In this document: positions 32,446-43,612 of the stretch, piece after piece | Position numbering within the stretch: the first letter of the stretch is position 1 | Layout: every line of letters begins with the position of its first letter | Assembly (NCBI GenBank): GCA_009667805.1 | Contig: CM019063.1 | Location: 195,714,954 to 195,778,953, forward strand | Origin: Leptobrachium leishanense | Lineage: Eukaryota > Chordata > Amphibia > Anura > Megophryidae | Reading direction: 5' to 3' | DNA length: 64,000 bases | The notes under the pieces: model-generated | What the model saw: only the letters and a program-made list of their open reading frames with translations | Told to the model about the DNA's origin: nothing | Database searches by the model: none | Made by a program: the position numbers and the translations under genes

Positions 32446-32675
32446 CGTGGATGCTGCCCTGCCTGTGACGCATCACGTGGTGGATCAGGTGACCTGACGC
32501 ACGTGGAGGGGGCAGAGCCTAACACTGCCGCGCTGCCGATATGACCGCTGCGGCGGTTAAAAAATTAAAAAGCTTGAGTCACCTGCCAGCTCGGTCCTCT
32601 CCCTACTCGCACACATTGAATTTCCACTCGCCAAATGCGAGCAGGCGAGTGGAAATTTCGAGGGCTGGTCTAGCA

Positions 32676-33202
32676 GTCTGTGTGGGACAGCTAGGCACCG
32701 CAAAGTCTTAGGGGCCGGGTAAAGAACAACGGCAAGTCAGGTTTTAAGATCTTGTAACTGTATGAAAAAACTGCATGTTCCCACTCACAATACACTCTGA
32801 TTTTCCTTCAACCTACACTTCTGTCTCGACTAAGTGATTGGGGAGGGATAAAGGTCTGTTCTCAAAGAGCCTCGGTATCCTCCGATCCAGGCAGAGACAA
32901 GCAGGGGATTGATGCACTCTTAATAGCGGCATTACAGGCTCTATACAGCAGATTGGCTTATTCTGAGCAGCAGCCTTCACTGCATCCAGGGCAGACACCT
33001 CGACTGGCACGCTACCCCACAGTACTCCAAGGCAAGGACGGAGTTAACGGCGAATCTACTCCTGCAGAGTAGCGGATTTTGTCACAGCTCCAAAGTGCGC
33101 CACAAGAACAAGAAAGCACAAAACTTTCAGTGCTTTCTGAATAACCCCTTAAATAATGCAGATTGAATTTCTAGGTAGAATTTACAGACATAATCTGAAC
33201 AT
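32676..33202. other. no gene; includes a MITE end fragment
   Basis: The end CAGTGCTTTCTGAATAACCC near 33130-33150 belongs to the GGGTTATTCA family. No coding region seen. Confidence 0.35.
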
Positions 33203-33631
33203 TATAAAAGAAAGATGTGCTGGAGTTGGCGCTTTTTGTTCTATTAGTGGTTCCTTCTGCTGCACCCTGTGGCTCAGAAGTGTGGTTTCCTTACAGGGTT
33301 ACCATCCTCTGTGTCCCTCAAAATATAAAATGACTCACATAGAGCAATATTGTATATGCTGCTAGATGATCCGGCGCACCTTCTGAAGTCACTGGCTGCC
33401 TACAAATCCGGTGTCTGATGGATAAGACACCAGCAAATGTGAGTACGACATTCTTCGCCTTTGTTTGCACTCCATTTTATACTATATTGCTCTATGTGAG
33501 TCATTTTATATTTTGAGGGACACAGAGGATGGTAACCCTGAAAGGAAATCACACTTCTGAGCCACGGGGTGCAGCAGAAGGAACCACTAACAGGACAAGA
33601 AGCGCCAACTCCAGCACATCTTTCTTTTATA
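33203..33631. mobile_element. foldback element, about 150-bp arms
   Basis: TATAAAAGAAAGATGTGCTG at 33203 is repeated inverted, ending CAGCACATCTTTCTTTTATA at 33631. Arms run inward to AATATAAAATGACTCACATA with a few mismatches. Loop about 120 bp. TA at both edges could be a target duplication. Confidence 0.8.
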
Positions 33632-34699
33632 CTGACTTACAAGGTGGAAAAGGGGTATACCACCAAGTGGTCTGGAGAGGCAGCTGGCTCCACAAATACG
33701 AGATACTGTATGACTTTTAATTTTATTATTTCCTGCACTGATTGTTAAGACTTTCACAATCATTAAGACTTTTACAACCTGGAGTATATATGATAGTGGG
33801 CTGACCCAAACACTGCAGCATGACCCACCCATTTATAGCACACGCGACTGGGAATGGCACGCTGTGGCATTGGCTCCGGCCCCTCCAGCTCGACTCACCA
33901 CCCACATGATGTGTAGTGTGAGCTGCTCGGGGCCCTGGCTCAGCTGGCCTACTGCCTCATCGCCTACCTGGCCCTGCTGCACTCCATAACCGCAAGGTGG
34001 CCGCATTACTCCACTGCCTGCTGCTCCAGCAAAGACCCGCCTCCTACCAGCTCTACAAACTAGGAGAGCGGGGGCGGCCACATGCAAGAAGCTGTTGCTG
34101 CATATGGCCTTGCTCCATCCCACCTTCTCCTTCCACGAGAGGCTGCTCAGAGTGAGGGAGCAGCTCTAGCGCCTCCTCCTAGAAAATCCTGCCCGGTACA
34201 CAGCCATCCCACCTCAGTGATCTGTTTATGTATGTGACCCCCCCTCATTGCTCTGTGTATGACCATTGGGCAAAAAATTAACACAGTTAAATAGAGAAAA
34301 TAATAATAATAATTTATGTCTAAACTGAAGGCTAGCATTGATTCCTGTGGTAGGGGAGTATTAAAAAAAAGAAACTAATACTTTTTTTTCCTGATTGCAG
34401 CAATTGCAATGCCCTGGGCCTCTATGCCCTGGGCATTTTCGAGGATTCTGGGTAATTTGCCATGCCTTCCATGCATTTTGTGGCTATTTCCCTGCTTCCC
34501 GTGGACGTAAAAGGTTTGAATAAGAAAAAACATTGATTTTAATTTAATGCAAATCTCTAAATGCCTGCCAGTCCTAGTCCTACATACCTATCCCTTGTTC
34601 TGCCCTTTGTGCCTCTGACTGAACCTTGGCCAGATGGGGAAATTACATCTGTAAATGTGGTTTCAAGAAAAATGTCTGACTCTTTACAGGCAGCTGGAT
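33632..34699. other. no gene recognised
   Basis: Minus-strand frames of 60-96 codons are present but not recognisable. No repeats with clear ends. Confidence 0.3.
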
Positions 34700-34962
34700 T
34701 CTGGTTAATTACCCGTCCACCAGCTTGTTGATGTTTTTCTGTGGCTGGTCGGCGCTGTGCTCGGTGGCTCATCGGCTGCATTTGGAGGCTGTCCGATGGG
34801 TTGACGGTGCCGTTTGGCAGCCGATTCACTAAACTTCGGGGATCCTACTGTGAATGCTGAATTCACCGCAGAGTCAGAAAATCAGATTCGCTGAAGGTCG
34901 GTGAATCAGGGAGCACCGAAATGTCGGTGACATTTCTGTGCTCTATGAATAACCCTGTATAT
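34700..34962. repeat. right-end fragment of a GGGTTATTCA-family MITE
   Basis: Ends GTGCTCTATGAATAACCCTG at about 34960 and carries the family's CCGAAATGTCGGTGACATTT motif. The left end is missing. Confidence 0.55.
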
Positions 34963-35259
34963 GTGTCACAGGGTGCATCCAGTTTGTGATCTTTTACGGT
35001 CTATTCACAAAGCTCTGATATTGTGTGTATGACCTTTCCAATGATACCAAATATGACCAGGTTAAGTGTAAATCAATAAATAAATACAAAATTTCCTTTT
35101 TTTATAACGCAACAGTATTGTTCACTTTCCTATCATAAAGTCAACAATGATACAGCACTAACTCACCTTCTCATTTCCCACAATGCCAGCATGTGTGGAG
35201 GTGATGGCACAATGCATTATTATGCATTGTTTCATCAAACCCATAACCCCCACACTGCA

Positions 35260-35700
35260 GCGAGAAGCGCCTTGGGTACTTTGGAACTGTACATCTCTGT
35301 TTTTTATACTGCACAAGGTCAAGTGAGATGTCTTTAGAAAGGTCAGAGTCTGGCCTTTCCAACGATACCAAATATGACCATGTATTGTGAAAAATAGAAA
35401 AAAAAAAAGCTTTGCACGCTTCTGTAGGGCCACCCAGGGATTCGGACTCCTATTGTTCGATACCAGAGCTGATGGGCACCCCCGATCAAAATAAATTTAA
35501 TCAATCAAAAACTTTAATGATTAATCAATTAATTAATCGCTAATTTCCACAGCCCTAAAAAAAATGAAATGCAAAATTTTACTTTTTCTCCCATCATTTC
35601 TAAGGCAGGGGCATAATGTGCTTTTACTTGTAAAGCAAACAATGCTGCTACACTAACTATCCTTCTCATTTCCCAAGCCGGGATCATATGTGGAGGTAAT
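35260..35700. repeat. direct repeat copy 1 (441 bp)
   Basis: Starts GCGAGAAGCGCCTTGGGTAC and ends ATATGTGGAGGTAAT. Nearly identical to 37119-37558. Parts also recur in diverged form on both sides (35040-35259, 37560-37740), so the locus was already a low-copy tandem repeat. Confidence 0.9.
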
Positions 35701-37118
35701 ATGTGAAAGAGACAGGGGGGATAGTGCGCTTACAAATAGGGGAGGAGATCTATGGAGATCGCTATAGAAGCCTGATGGAGATATCTTCCCAATATCACCG
35801 ATTGACCATAAACAAAAACCATACAAACAGGCAGCGCGTCTTCACGTTCTCAAGGGAAATAAACACAGGGAGGAATGGAGGGAGAGGTATATACGTTGGT
35901 AAAGTGGTCACGGAATACCAGATAGGTTAACCGCTAAACCATATGGCATATACAGTCAATGATACATACATTGATGAATGGTGGCAAAAAGTTCTGTAAA
36001 GGAAAATAATTGTCTATATGTAGAGGTTCTTTCTTCTGTCTGAAGATATGTATTCAGCTGGTAGAGTGGATACCTCAAAAGGAGAAAAAGACGTAGAAAA
36101 AACGTAGTGCAACACTGTATGTTCACCATAAACAATATACATATATTGTAAAGAGATAGCAGAAAAAAAACCTCACATTCTTCGAGAGCTTCCAGCCCTC
36201 ATATGTTCGCTTTCCAGGTTGTTAATAGGCCAACTGGTTTGCCTGCAGACTCACAATTCAGAGCTCCATAAGTCGCATGGATCACCTCCGGCACCTCAGT
36301 ATTGAAGGAAAAGGCAGCAACCACCAGGAAAGTAAACCAAACGGAATGAAAATATTTTTTATTTAAAAATATATATATATTTTTTTTTAAATATTTTTTA
36401 TTTATCCCAAAGGGATCAATCTAGTGGATCAAAATAGAGGGAAACCTGGCTAAACGCGTTTCGCGCCGCTAAGGGCGTTTCTTCAGTAGCAGGTATAGTG
36501 AAAAAGAAAGGAAAAAGGACATTACCGTCCTCCTCGGGAACCCAGTTAATATAGCATGGGACATGGAGTAAAAACACCTGTCTTTGGAGTCCAATCACGG
36601 GGTTTCCGGCGCACACTGACGATGTCATAAGGAAGTGGAGGCTGCAGACACTCAGTGTGTCCCAGGAAGTTGGCACTGGAGGTCGCTGGGTCTCACAATC
36701 TCTCCATTGGTGACTCATTTTTCCTCCTTCGAATGAACATCAATCGTGAAGGGTGGCTCCCTCCTCAAATTGGACAGGCAGTGCAACTAGAATTATGTGA
36801 ATTGAGGGAACCGGACCTTCTAAGTACAAATATAGTGGGTCCATGTGTATATATAACATAAAAAACTACATTTGTTTTCTTAAAAAGCATGACATTCGAA
36901 TAAATAAAAAGTATGAAATAAAACAAGGAAATAGAAATATGTACTCTAAAAAACTCTTATGTATAACTGATAAACAGACCAATATTGGCTATTGTGTTGG
37001 GACAAGATCCACAAAAGCCAAAATATTGCTATGGACACAAAATCTGTACATTCGTATCATAACTGCAGTAGACCGAATTCCCAATACAGTCACTAATCTA
37101 GCTGCAATAACTGATAAT
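35701..37118 (-). mobile_element. Penelope-like insert (noncoding part) between direct repeats
   Basis: 1.4-kb block between the two 440-bp copies. It contains the hammerhead-like sequence described below and no convincing RT. The arrangement fits insertion of a truncated Penelope-like element with a long target duplication, or a terminal-repeat structure of that class. Confidence 0.5.
36445..36496 (-). ncRNA. candidate hammerhead ribozyme
   Basis: Minus strand reads CTACTGAAGAAACGCC then CTTAGC and GGCGCGAAACGCGTTTAG. This gives a CUGANGA core, a 4-bp stem II (CGCC/GGCG) and the GAAAC box in correct order. Both core boxes are intact, unlike 2826-2862. Such motifs are known in Penelope-like elements. 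Stems I and III and the cleavage site were not established. Confidence 0.5.
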
Positions 37119-37558
37119 GCGAGAAGCGCCTTGGGTACTTTGGAACTGTACATCTCTGTTTTTTATACTGCACAAGGTCAAGTGAGATGTCTTTAGAAAG
37201 GTCAGAGTCTGGCCTTTCCAACGATACCAAATGTGACCATGTATTGTGAAAAATAGAAAAAAAAAAGCTTTGCACGCTTCTGTAGGGCCACCCAGGGATT
37301 CGGATTCCTATTGTTCGATACCAGAGCTGATGGGCACCCCTGATCAAAATAAATTTAATCAATCAAAAACTTTAATGATTAATCAATTAATTAATCGCTA
37401 ATTTCCACAGCCCTAAAAAAAATGAAATGCAAAATTTTACTTTTTCTCCCATCATTTCTAAGGCAGGGGCATAACGTGCTTTTACTTGTAAAGCAAACAA
37501 TGCTGCTACACTAACTCTCCTTCTCATTTCCCAAGCCGGGATCATATGTGGAGGTAAT
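37119..37558. repeat. direct repeat copy 2 (440 bp)
   Basis: Second copy; a few substitutions and one A-run difference from 35260-35700. Sequence continues with ATGGCACAATG, the continuation expected of the uninterrupted locus. Confidence 0.9.
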
Positions 37559-38045
37559 GGCACAATGTTTTATTGTGCATTGATTTACCTAATACACATG
37601 CCACAATACACTGCAGCAAGGAGACCGGGGGTACTTTGGACTCTTGTATTTTCATTCTTTACACCCCACAAAGTCATCTTAGGTGTCACTGGACAGGTCT
37701 GAGTCTGGCCTTTCTAATGATACCAAAAATGACCATGCAAAACATAAAAACAAAAACAACACAAACAAATAATAAAAGTCATATTTTTTTTTTTATTTTT
37801 TTTTTTATTTGTTCCAAAGCGATGGCATCGTCCATTTGTCACGTATAAAATTAGCAATACCACTGTCACTACTCAAATATATACAGAGCCTAATTATACT
37901 AGTCTTGTTCCTACTAAACTACTGTAATTTATTCTATTTTTCTTCTGCAGTCCTTTTATTAATGTATTGTTCCCCTTTCCAGATTAGCTGTTCAGACTAA
38001 ATATTTGACTTCTATGTAACCTTAGTTTTTTTTAAGAGATTATAG
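37559..38045. other. diverged repeat unit and T-rich tract; no gene
   Basis: 37560-37740 resembles 35185-35390 weakly (TGACCATG, CTGGCCTTTC). A long T-run lies at 37785-37808. Confidence 0.4.
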
Positions 38046-38651
38046 TTAAAGGGATAATCTAGGCAACATGGCCACCTAAGCTTTTTTAGGTGGTCATGAT
38101 GCCCTGAGTATTCCCCTGCCTGTCTCCCCTCCCTCCGCTCAGCCGATCGGCTAAAAGAGCTGAGAGACACAGAGGACTTTACTCCGCCCTCCCAGCTGTC
38201 AGTCAGCAGAGCGGGATTCATATTTCCCGCTTCTGCCGACTATTGCCGAGTAGGAGACGTCATCGCGCTTTCAGCGCGTTGACGTCTCCAACTCGCCGCA
38301 ATAGCTGGAGGCAGCGGCTGAGGATTAGTGTTGCACGCATCCTCTTGTGCGCAACACTAATCAAAGAAGATGGAGCCGGGAGGAAGCCTGCTGATTGGCT
38401 GGTTTACGTGAGAGGCACGCATGTGCGCTTCTCACGTAAACCATTAGCCAAGTTAAAGATTTTCAGGACGGGAGCGGAAGAGGAGGGACATGAGTATAAA
38501 AAAAAAAAAGACGCCGTTGGAAACAAGTGGTTTTTAGGGTAAGTATTACAGAAAAAAAATAAAAAATACTCACTCAATAACTAGGTAGGGAATAGGTATA
38601 TTTTAATGTAAAAAAAAAGGGGGGGAATTTTTGCATAGAGTGTCCCTTTAA
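38046..38651. mobile_element. T2-like MITE with TTAAAGGG ends
   Basis: TTAAAGGGATAATC at 38046 and inverse GTCCCTTTAA ending at 38651. TTAA plus AAAGGR ends match the T2 MITE superfamily described in Xenopus. Internally AGGCAACATGGCCACCTAAG and an inverted GACGTC-containing segment. No coding capacity. Confidence 0.7.
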
Positions 38652-38781
38652 GTGTTTGCTTCTAGTGGTTTACAATAGCAATATTTAAAGATATAACACA
38701 CAGTTAAATAAAGGGCAACATAAAATGTGAAATTACGAAACATATTTTAAAATAAAGTTTTTTTAATGTTCATATCTTCTT

Positions 38782-39747
38782 TTACATTTTCGTTACTCCC
38801 GCCTTACCATACAGTAGTTTTTTTAACCCTCCTTTAACTTCCTGGTTTCTTAAGCTGTATATGATGGGATTCAGGAGTGGGGTCACCACACTGTACAGAA
38901 GAGATAGCATTTTGTCATTATCAGGGTTTTCACTGGCCTTCACACGTACGTAAGTGAATGCTCCTGTTCCAAAGAACAAGGTGACAGAGACAAAGTGAGA
39001 AGCACAAGTGGAGAAAACCTTCTTACGGCCTGAACTGGTACTTATGCGGAGGATGGCTGCAATAATGCGTGCATAAGAGTAAATCACAAGTGAAAATGGC
39101 AATGGAAGGACCAAAAAGGCAGTTATTGAAACAGAGATCTCATTGGCAGACACATCCGTGCATGCCAGCTTGAGCACTGGAGGTATATCACAGAAAAAAT
39201 GATTGATGACATTTGGACCACAATATGGAAGACTAAAGATGGAAGCTGTCTGACCAAGGGAAATTAGATTGCCAGAAATCCATGAAACTGCAGCTAACCT
39301 TAGGCATGTAGTTTTACTCATAACTGAAAAATACCTCAAAGGGTTACAAATGGCTACATATCGATCATAAGCCATAACAGCAAAAAGAAAGCATTCTGTG
39401 ACACCAAGGGTGAAGAAGCAGTACATCTGAGTACAGCATCCATAGAAAGAGATGGTTTTTCTTTTTGCAACAAAGGTCTGCAACAGCTTGGGTAATGTGA
39501 CAGTAATGTAGCAGATTTCAAGGAATGAGAGATTACGAAGAAAGTAGTACATAGGGGTGTGGAGAAGAGAGTCCAAGGTAGCCACCGAGATGAGTGTGAA
39601 GTTACCCAGCAGTGTGAATGTATAGATGAAGATAAACAGCATGAAGAGGAAAAGCTGAAGCTTTATGGAGAAATTGGTGAAGCCCAATAGAATAAACTCA
39701 TCAATACGGGATTGGTTTCCTGTGGTCTTGTTAGTTGCAAAGGTCAT
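38782..39747 (-). CDS. olfactory receptor, class II, OR6/OR10-like (intact)
   Basis: Single-exon 321-residue seven-transmembrane odorant receptor, acting in the cilia of olfactory neurons through G-olf. ATG at 39747 gives a typical N-terminus with N-glycosylation sites NKT and NQS. Motifs: GN at 48-49 (TM1), PMYYFL at 65-70, the Cys pair for the extracellular disulfide (C104 or C105 with C186), MAYDRYVAIC at 125-134 (TM3), SYARII at 224-229 (TM5), KVFSTCASH at 243-251 (TM6) and PLLNPIIY at 290-297 (TM7). FLEICYITVTLPK is typical of families 6 and 10. No stop or frameshift, usual length: the only intact host gene in the window. Neighbours are MITEs and a Tc1 element; no other receptor is seen. 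Confidence 0.95.
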   Translation of the reverse strand: MTFATNKTTGNQSRIDEFILLGFTNFSIKLQLFLFMLFIFIYTFTLLGNFTLISVATLDSLLHTPMYYFLRNLSFLEICYITVTLPKLLQTFVAKRKTISFYGCCTQMYCFFTLGVTECFLFAVMAYDRYVAICNPLRYFSVMSKTTCLRLAAVSWISGNLISLGQTASIFSLPYCGPNVINHFFCDIPPVLKLACTDVSANEISVSITAFLVLPLPFSLVIYSYARIIAAILRISTSSGRKKVFSTCASHFVSVTLFFGTGAFTYVRVKASENPDNDKMLSLLYSVVTPLLNPIIYSLRNQEVKGGLKKLLYGKAGVTKM

Positions 39748-39860
39748 CTATGGGCACAACAGATGTTTATACAAAGTTAGACATTTGTCCATTTTACTTG
39801 CATTAGTCTTAACAACGGCATCAAGTATCCTCACACAAGAAGAATAGCATTATATACATA

Positions 39861-40074
39861 CTAGTTGCTAAGCCTGCCCAGAGGGCAGTCTATTGTTGTT
39901 GTTGCGAGCTCAGAATTCGTGTCCACATATTTGGTTTTCAATGTCCTATCCAAGAGTATCTCCATATATAAATGTGTTTGTAACGCACCCATCGCCGTCC
40001 CATCCGCAACAGGAGGGCCGAGTAAGCAGCTGCGATGGGTGCGCACGCAGCTGACAGCGCATTACAAAGGCATT
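39861..40074. other. spacer between receptor and Tc1 element
   Basis: Contains a possible short inverted pair (TGTAACGCACCCATCGC near 39980 and GCGATGGGTGCGC near 40032). No gene. Confidence 0.4.
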
Positions 40075-41565
40075 TACAGTTGTGTTCAAAATTATTCAAC
40101 CCCCAATGCTGTAAAGGGTTTTAGGGAATTTAGTGTACATTTGTAATTTTATTCAGAATGAAATCCTACAAGGACTTTTTAAAGAACCATATGCAACTAA
40201 AATGACATCAATTGGTTTTGTAATACAGTAGTAAATGTTTCTTTTGTGAATTCTTCATTGACACAATTATTCAACCCCTTAAAGACTACCACTTTGAAGA
40301 ACAGAGGTTCATTCAAGTGTTTTCAATCAGGTATTGAAAACACCTGTGGATGTCACTGAGCAGCAATAAAGCATAATAAGCACCAATTAGGCAGCTTTAA
40401 AATGACTGTGATACTCAGCTCCTTCTAGACATTTACTGGTGTGGTTACAAACATGGTGAAGTCAAGAGAATGGTCCAGGAAGACAAGAGAAGAGGTGATT
40501 ACTCTTCACAGGAAGGGCAATGGCTATAAGAAGATTGCAAAGATGTTAAACATACCAAGAGAGACCATAGGAAGCATCATTTGCAAATTCAAGGCAAAGG
40601 GCACTGTTGAAACGCTACCTGGTCGTGGCAGAAAGAAGATGCTGACTTCGACTGCTGTGCGCTACCTGAAGCGTCGAGTGGAGAAAAGTCCCCGTGTGAC
40701 TGCTGAGGAACTGAGAAAAGATTTGTCAGATGTGGGTACTGAAGTTTCAGCTCAGACAATACGGCGCACACTGCGTAATGAAGGCCTCCATGCCAGAACT
40801 CCCTTGCTGTCTCCAAAGAATAAGAAGAGTCGACTGCAGTATGCCAAAAGTCATGTGGACAAACCACAGAAGTTTTGGGATAGTGTTCTGTGGACTGATG
40901 AAACAAAATTAGAACTGTTTGGGCCCATGGATCAACGCTATGTTTGGAGGAGGACGAACAAGGCCTATGAAGAAAAGAACACCTTCCCTACTGTGAAGCA
41001 TGGTGGGGGTCAATCATGCTTTGGGGCTGTTTTGCTTCTGCAGGTACAGGGAAGCTTCAGCGTGTGCAAGGTACCATGAATTCTCTTCAGTACCAGGAGA
41101 TATTGGATGACAATGTGATGCAGTCCGTCACAAACCTGAGGCTTGGGAGACGTTGGACCTTTCAACAGGACAATGATCCCAAGCATACCTCCAAGTCCAC
41201 TAGAGCATGGTTGCAGATTAAAGGCTGGAACATTTTGGAGTGGCCATCGCAGTCACCTGACTTAAATCCAGGGCTCGAGTCGAGCGGGAACGCGCAGGAA
41301 CGGCGTTCCCGCACTTTTCCCACAGCGGGAACGCTGCGGGAACGCAGCGTTCCCGCTGTGGCCCGAGCCAGAACGCCGCCGCCGCACATTGCCGGCGGCC
41401 GGCGTGCTTCCTGTTACAAGGGCCAGCTGACAGGAGGTGGAGCCGCTCGCCTGGCTGTTTCATAGTTCCCAGGCGAGCGGCTGCACTTCCTGTCAGCGGC
41501 CACTGAAGCAGGAAGCACGCGGCCGCTGGCAATGTGGAGCAGCAAAGGTGAGCTGGGCTGGGGGC

Positions 41566-43050
41566 AGTATCCATGAGACCAGGGGGGCAGTATCCATGAG
41601 ACCAGGGGGCATTATCCATGAGACCAGGGGGGCAGTATCCATGAGACCAGGGGGGCATTATCCATGAGACCAGGGGGGCATTATCCATGAGACCAGGGGG
41701 GCAGTATCCATGAGACCAGGGGGGCATTATCCATGAGACCAGGGGGGCAATATCCATGAGACCAGGGGGGCAATATCCATGAGACCAGGGGGGCATTATC
41801 CATGAGACCAGGGGGCATTATCCATGAGACCAGGGGGGCAATATCCATGAGACCAGGGGGGCATTATCCATGAGACCAGGGGGGCATTATCTTATCCATG
41901 AGACCAGGGGGGCATTATCCATGAGACCAGGGGGCATTATCCATGAGACCAGGGGGGCAGTATCCATGAGACCAGGGGGCAGTATCCATGAGACCAGGGG
42001 GGCAATATCCATGAGACCAGGGTGGCAATATCCATGAGACCAGGGGGGCAGTATCCATGAGACCAGGGGGGCAATATCCATGAGACCAGGGGGGCAATAT
42101 CCATGAGACCAGGGGGGCAATATCCATGAGACCAGGGGGGCATTATCCATGAGACCAGGGAGGCATTATCCATGAGACCAGGGGGCAATATCCATGAGAC
42201 CAGGGGGGCATTATCCATGAGACCAGGGGGAATTTTCCATGAGAGCTGGGGCATTATCCATGAGACCTGGGGGCAATATCCATGAGAGCTGGGGCAATAT
42301 CCATGAGAGCTGGGGCAATATCCATGAGAGCTGGGGCATTATCCATGAGAGCTGGGGCAATATCCATGAGAGCTGGGGCAATATCCATGAGAGCTGGGGC
42401 ATTATCCATGAGAGCTGGGGCATTATCCATGAGAGCTGGGGGCATTATCCATGAGAGCTGGGGGCATTATCCATGAGAGCTGGGGGCATTATCCATGAGA
42501 CCTGGGGGCATTATCCATGAGACCTGGGTGCAATATCCATGAGACCAGGGGGGCAGTATCCATGAGACCAGGGGGCAATATCCATGAGACCAGGGGGCAA
42601 TATCCATGAGACCAGGGGGGCATTATCCATGAGACCAGGGTGGCAATATCCATGAGACCAGGGGGGCAGTATCCATGAGACCAGGGGGGCAGTATCCATG
42701 AGACCAGGGGGGCATTATCCATGAGACCAGGGGGGCAGTATCCATGAGACCAGGGGGCAGTATCCATGAGACCAGGGGGGCATTATCCATGAGACCAGGG
42801 GGCAATATCCATGAGACCAGGGGGGCATTATCCATGAGACCAGGGGGAATTTTCCATGAGAGCTGGGGCATTATCCATGAGACCTGGGGGCAATATCCAT
42901 GAGAGCTGGGGCAATATCCATGAGAGCTGGGGCATTATCCATGAGAGCTGGGGCATTATCCATGAGAGCTGGGGGCATTATCCATGAGAGCTGGGGGCAT
43001 TATCCATGAGAGCTGGGGGCATTATCCATGAGAGCTGGGGGGCATTATCC
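41566..43050. repeat. minisatellite, TCCATGAGACCAGGGGGGCA type
   Basis: About 65 units of 21-24 bp. Two subtypes alternate in blocks: ATCCATGAGACCAGGGGGGC and ATCCATGAGAGCTGGGGCA. A block containing GGGGGAATTTTCCATGAGAG occurs twice (about 42226 and 42840), showing a higher-order duplication of about 610 bp. Confidence 0.95.
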
Positions 43051-43104
43051 ATATGAGCTGGGGCAATTATATCCATGTGAACTGGGGAAAATATATCCAT
43101 ATAA

Positions 43105-43612
43105 CCAGTGCTGTGTATATTATTCTTGGGGTTCAGTGCTGTGTATGTTATTCTGGAGGCTCAGTGCTGTGTATATTATCCTGGAGGCTCAGTGCTGTGT
43201 ATATTATTCTGGAGGTTCAGTGCTGTGTATATTATTCTTGGGGTTCAGTGTTGTGTATGTTATTCTGGGGGCTCAGTGCTGTGTATGTTATTCTGGGGGC
43301 TCAGCGCTGTGTATATTATTCTGGGGGCTCAGCGTTGTGTATGTTATTCTGGGGGCTCAGTGCTGTGTATATTATTCTGGGGGCTCAGTGCTGTGTATAT
43401 TATTCTGGGGGCACAATGTTGTGTATATTATTCTGGGGACACAATGTTGTGTATATTATTCTGGGGGCTCAGTGCTGTGTATATTATTCTGGGGGCTCAG
43501 TGCTGTGTATATTATTCTGGGGGCTCAGCGCTGTGTATATTATTCTGGGGGTTCAGCGCTGTGTATATTATTCTGGGGGTTCAGCACTGTGTATATTATT
43601 CTGGGGGTCTGT
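43105..43612. repeat. minisatellite, 28-bp unit, about 18 copies
   Basis: Unit GTGCTGTGTATATTATTCTG followed by GGGGCTCA. Because 28 is not a multiple of 3, all three frames stay open and give Tyr/Cys/Leu-rich artefacts. Inverted counterpart at 54752-55125. Confidence 0.95.

Larger units (their letters stand above)
26615..32675 (-). mobile_element. 6-kb hAT transposon with decayed transposase and passenger DNA
   Basis: Ends CAGGGCTCAAAATTTCAACT at 26623 and the inverse of CAGCCCTCGAAATTTCCACT, ending at 32667. Perfect 8-bp target duplication GTCTAGCA at 26615-26622 and 32668-32675. The transposase lies on the minus strand (29052-26960). The remaining 3.5 kb holds tandem arrays, a LINE tail, an SDHB-like 5' fragment and a nested hAT MITE. 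It shares its first eight bases (CAGGGCTC) and the TCCATGAG-type array with the nonautonomous copies at 41269 and 54458, so it could be their source family. Confidence 0.9.

Noticed and set aside
36843..37196. 117-codon plus-strand open frame
   Set aside because: Crosses the insert boundary into the 440-bp repeat and shows no known motif.
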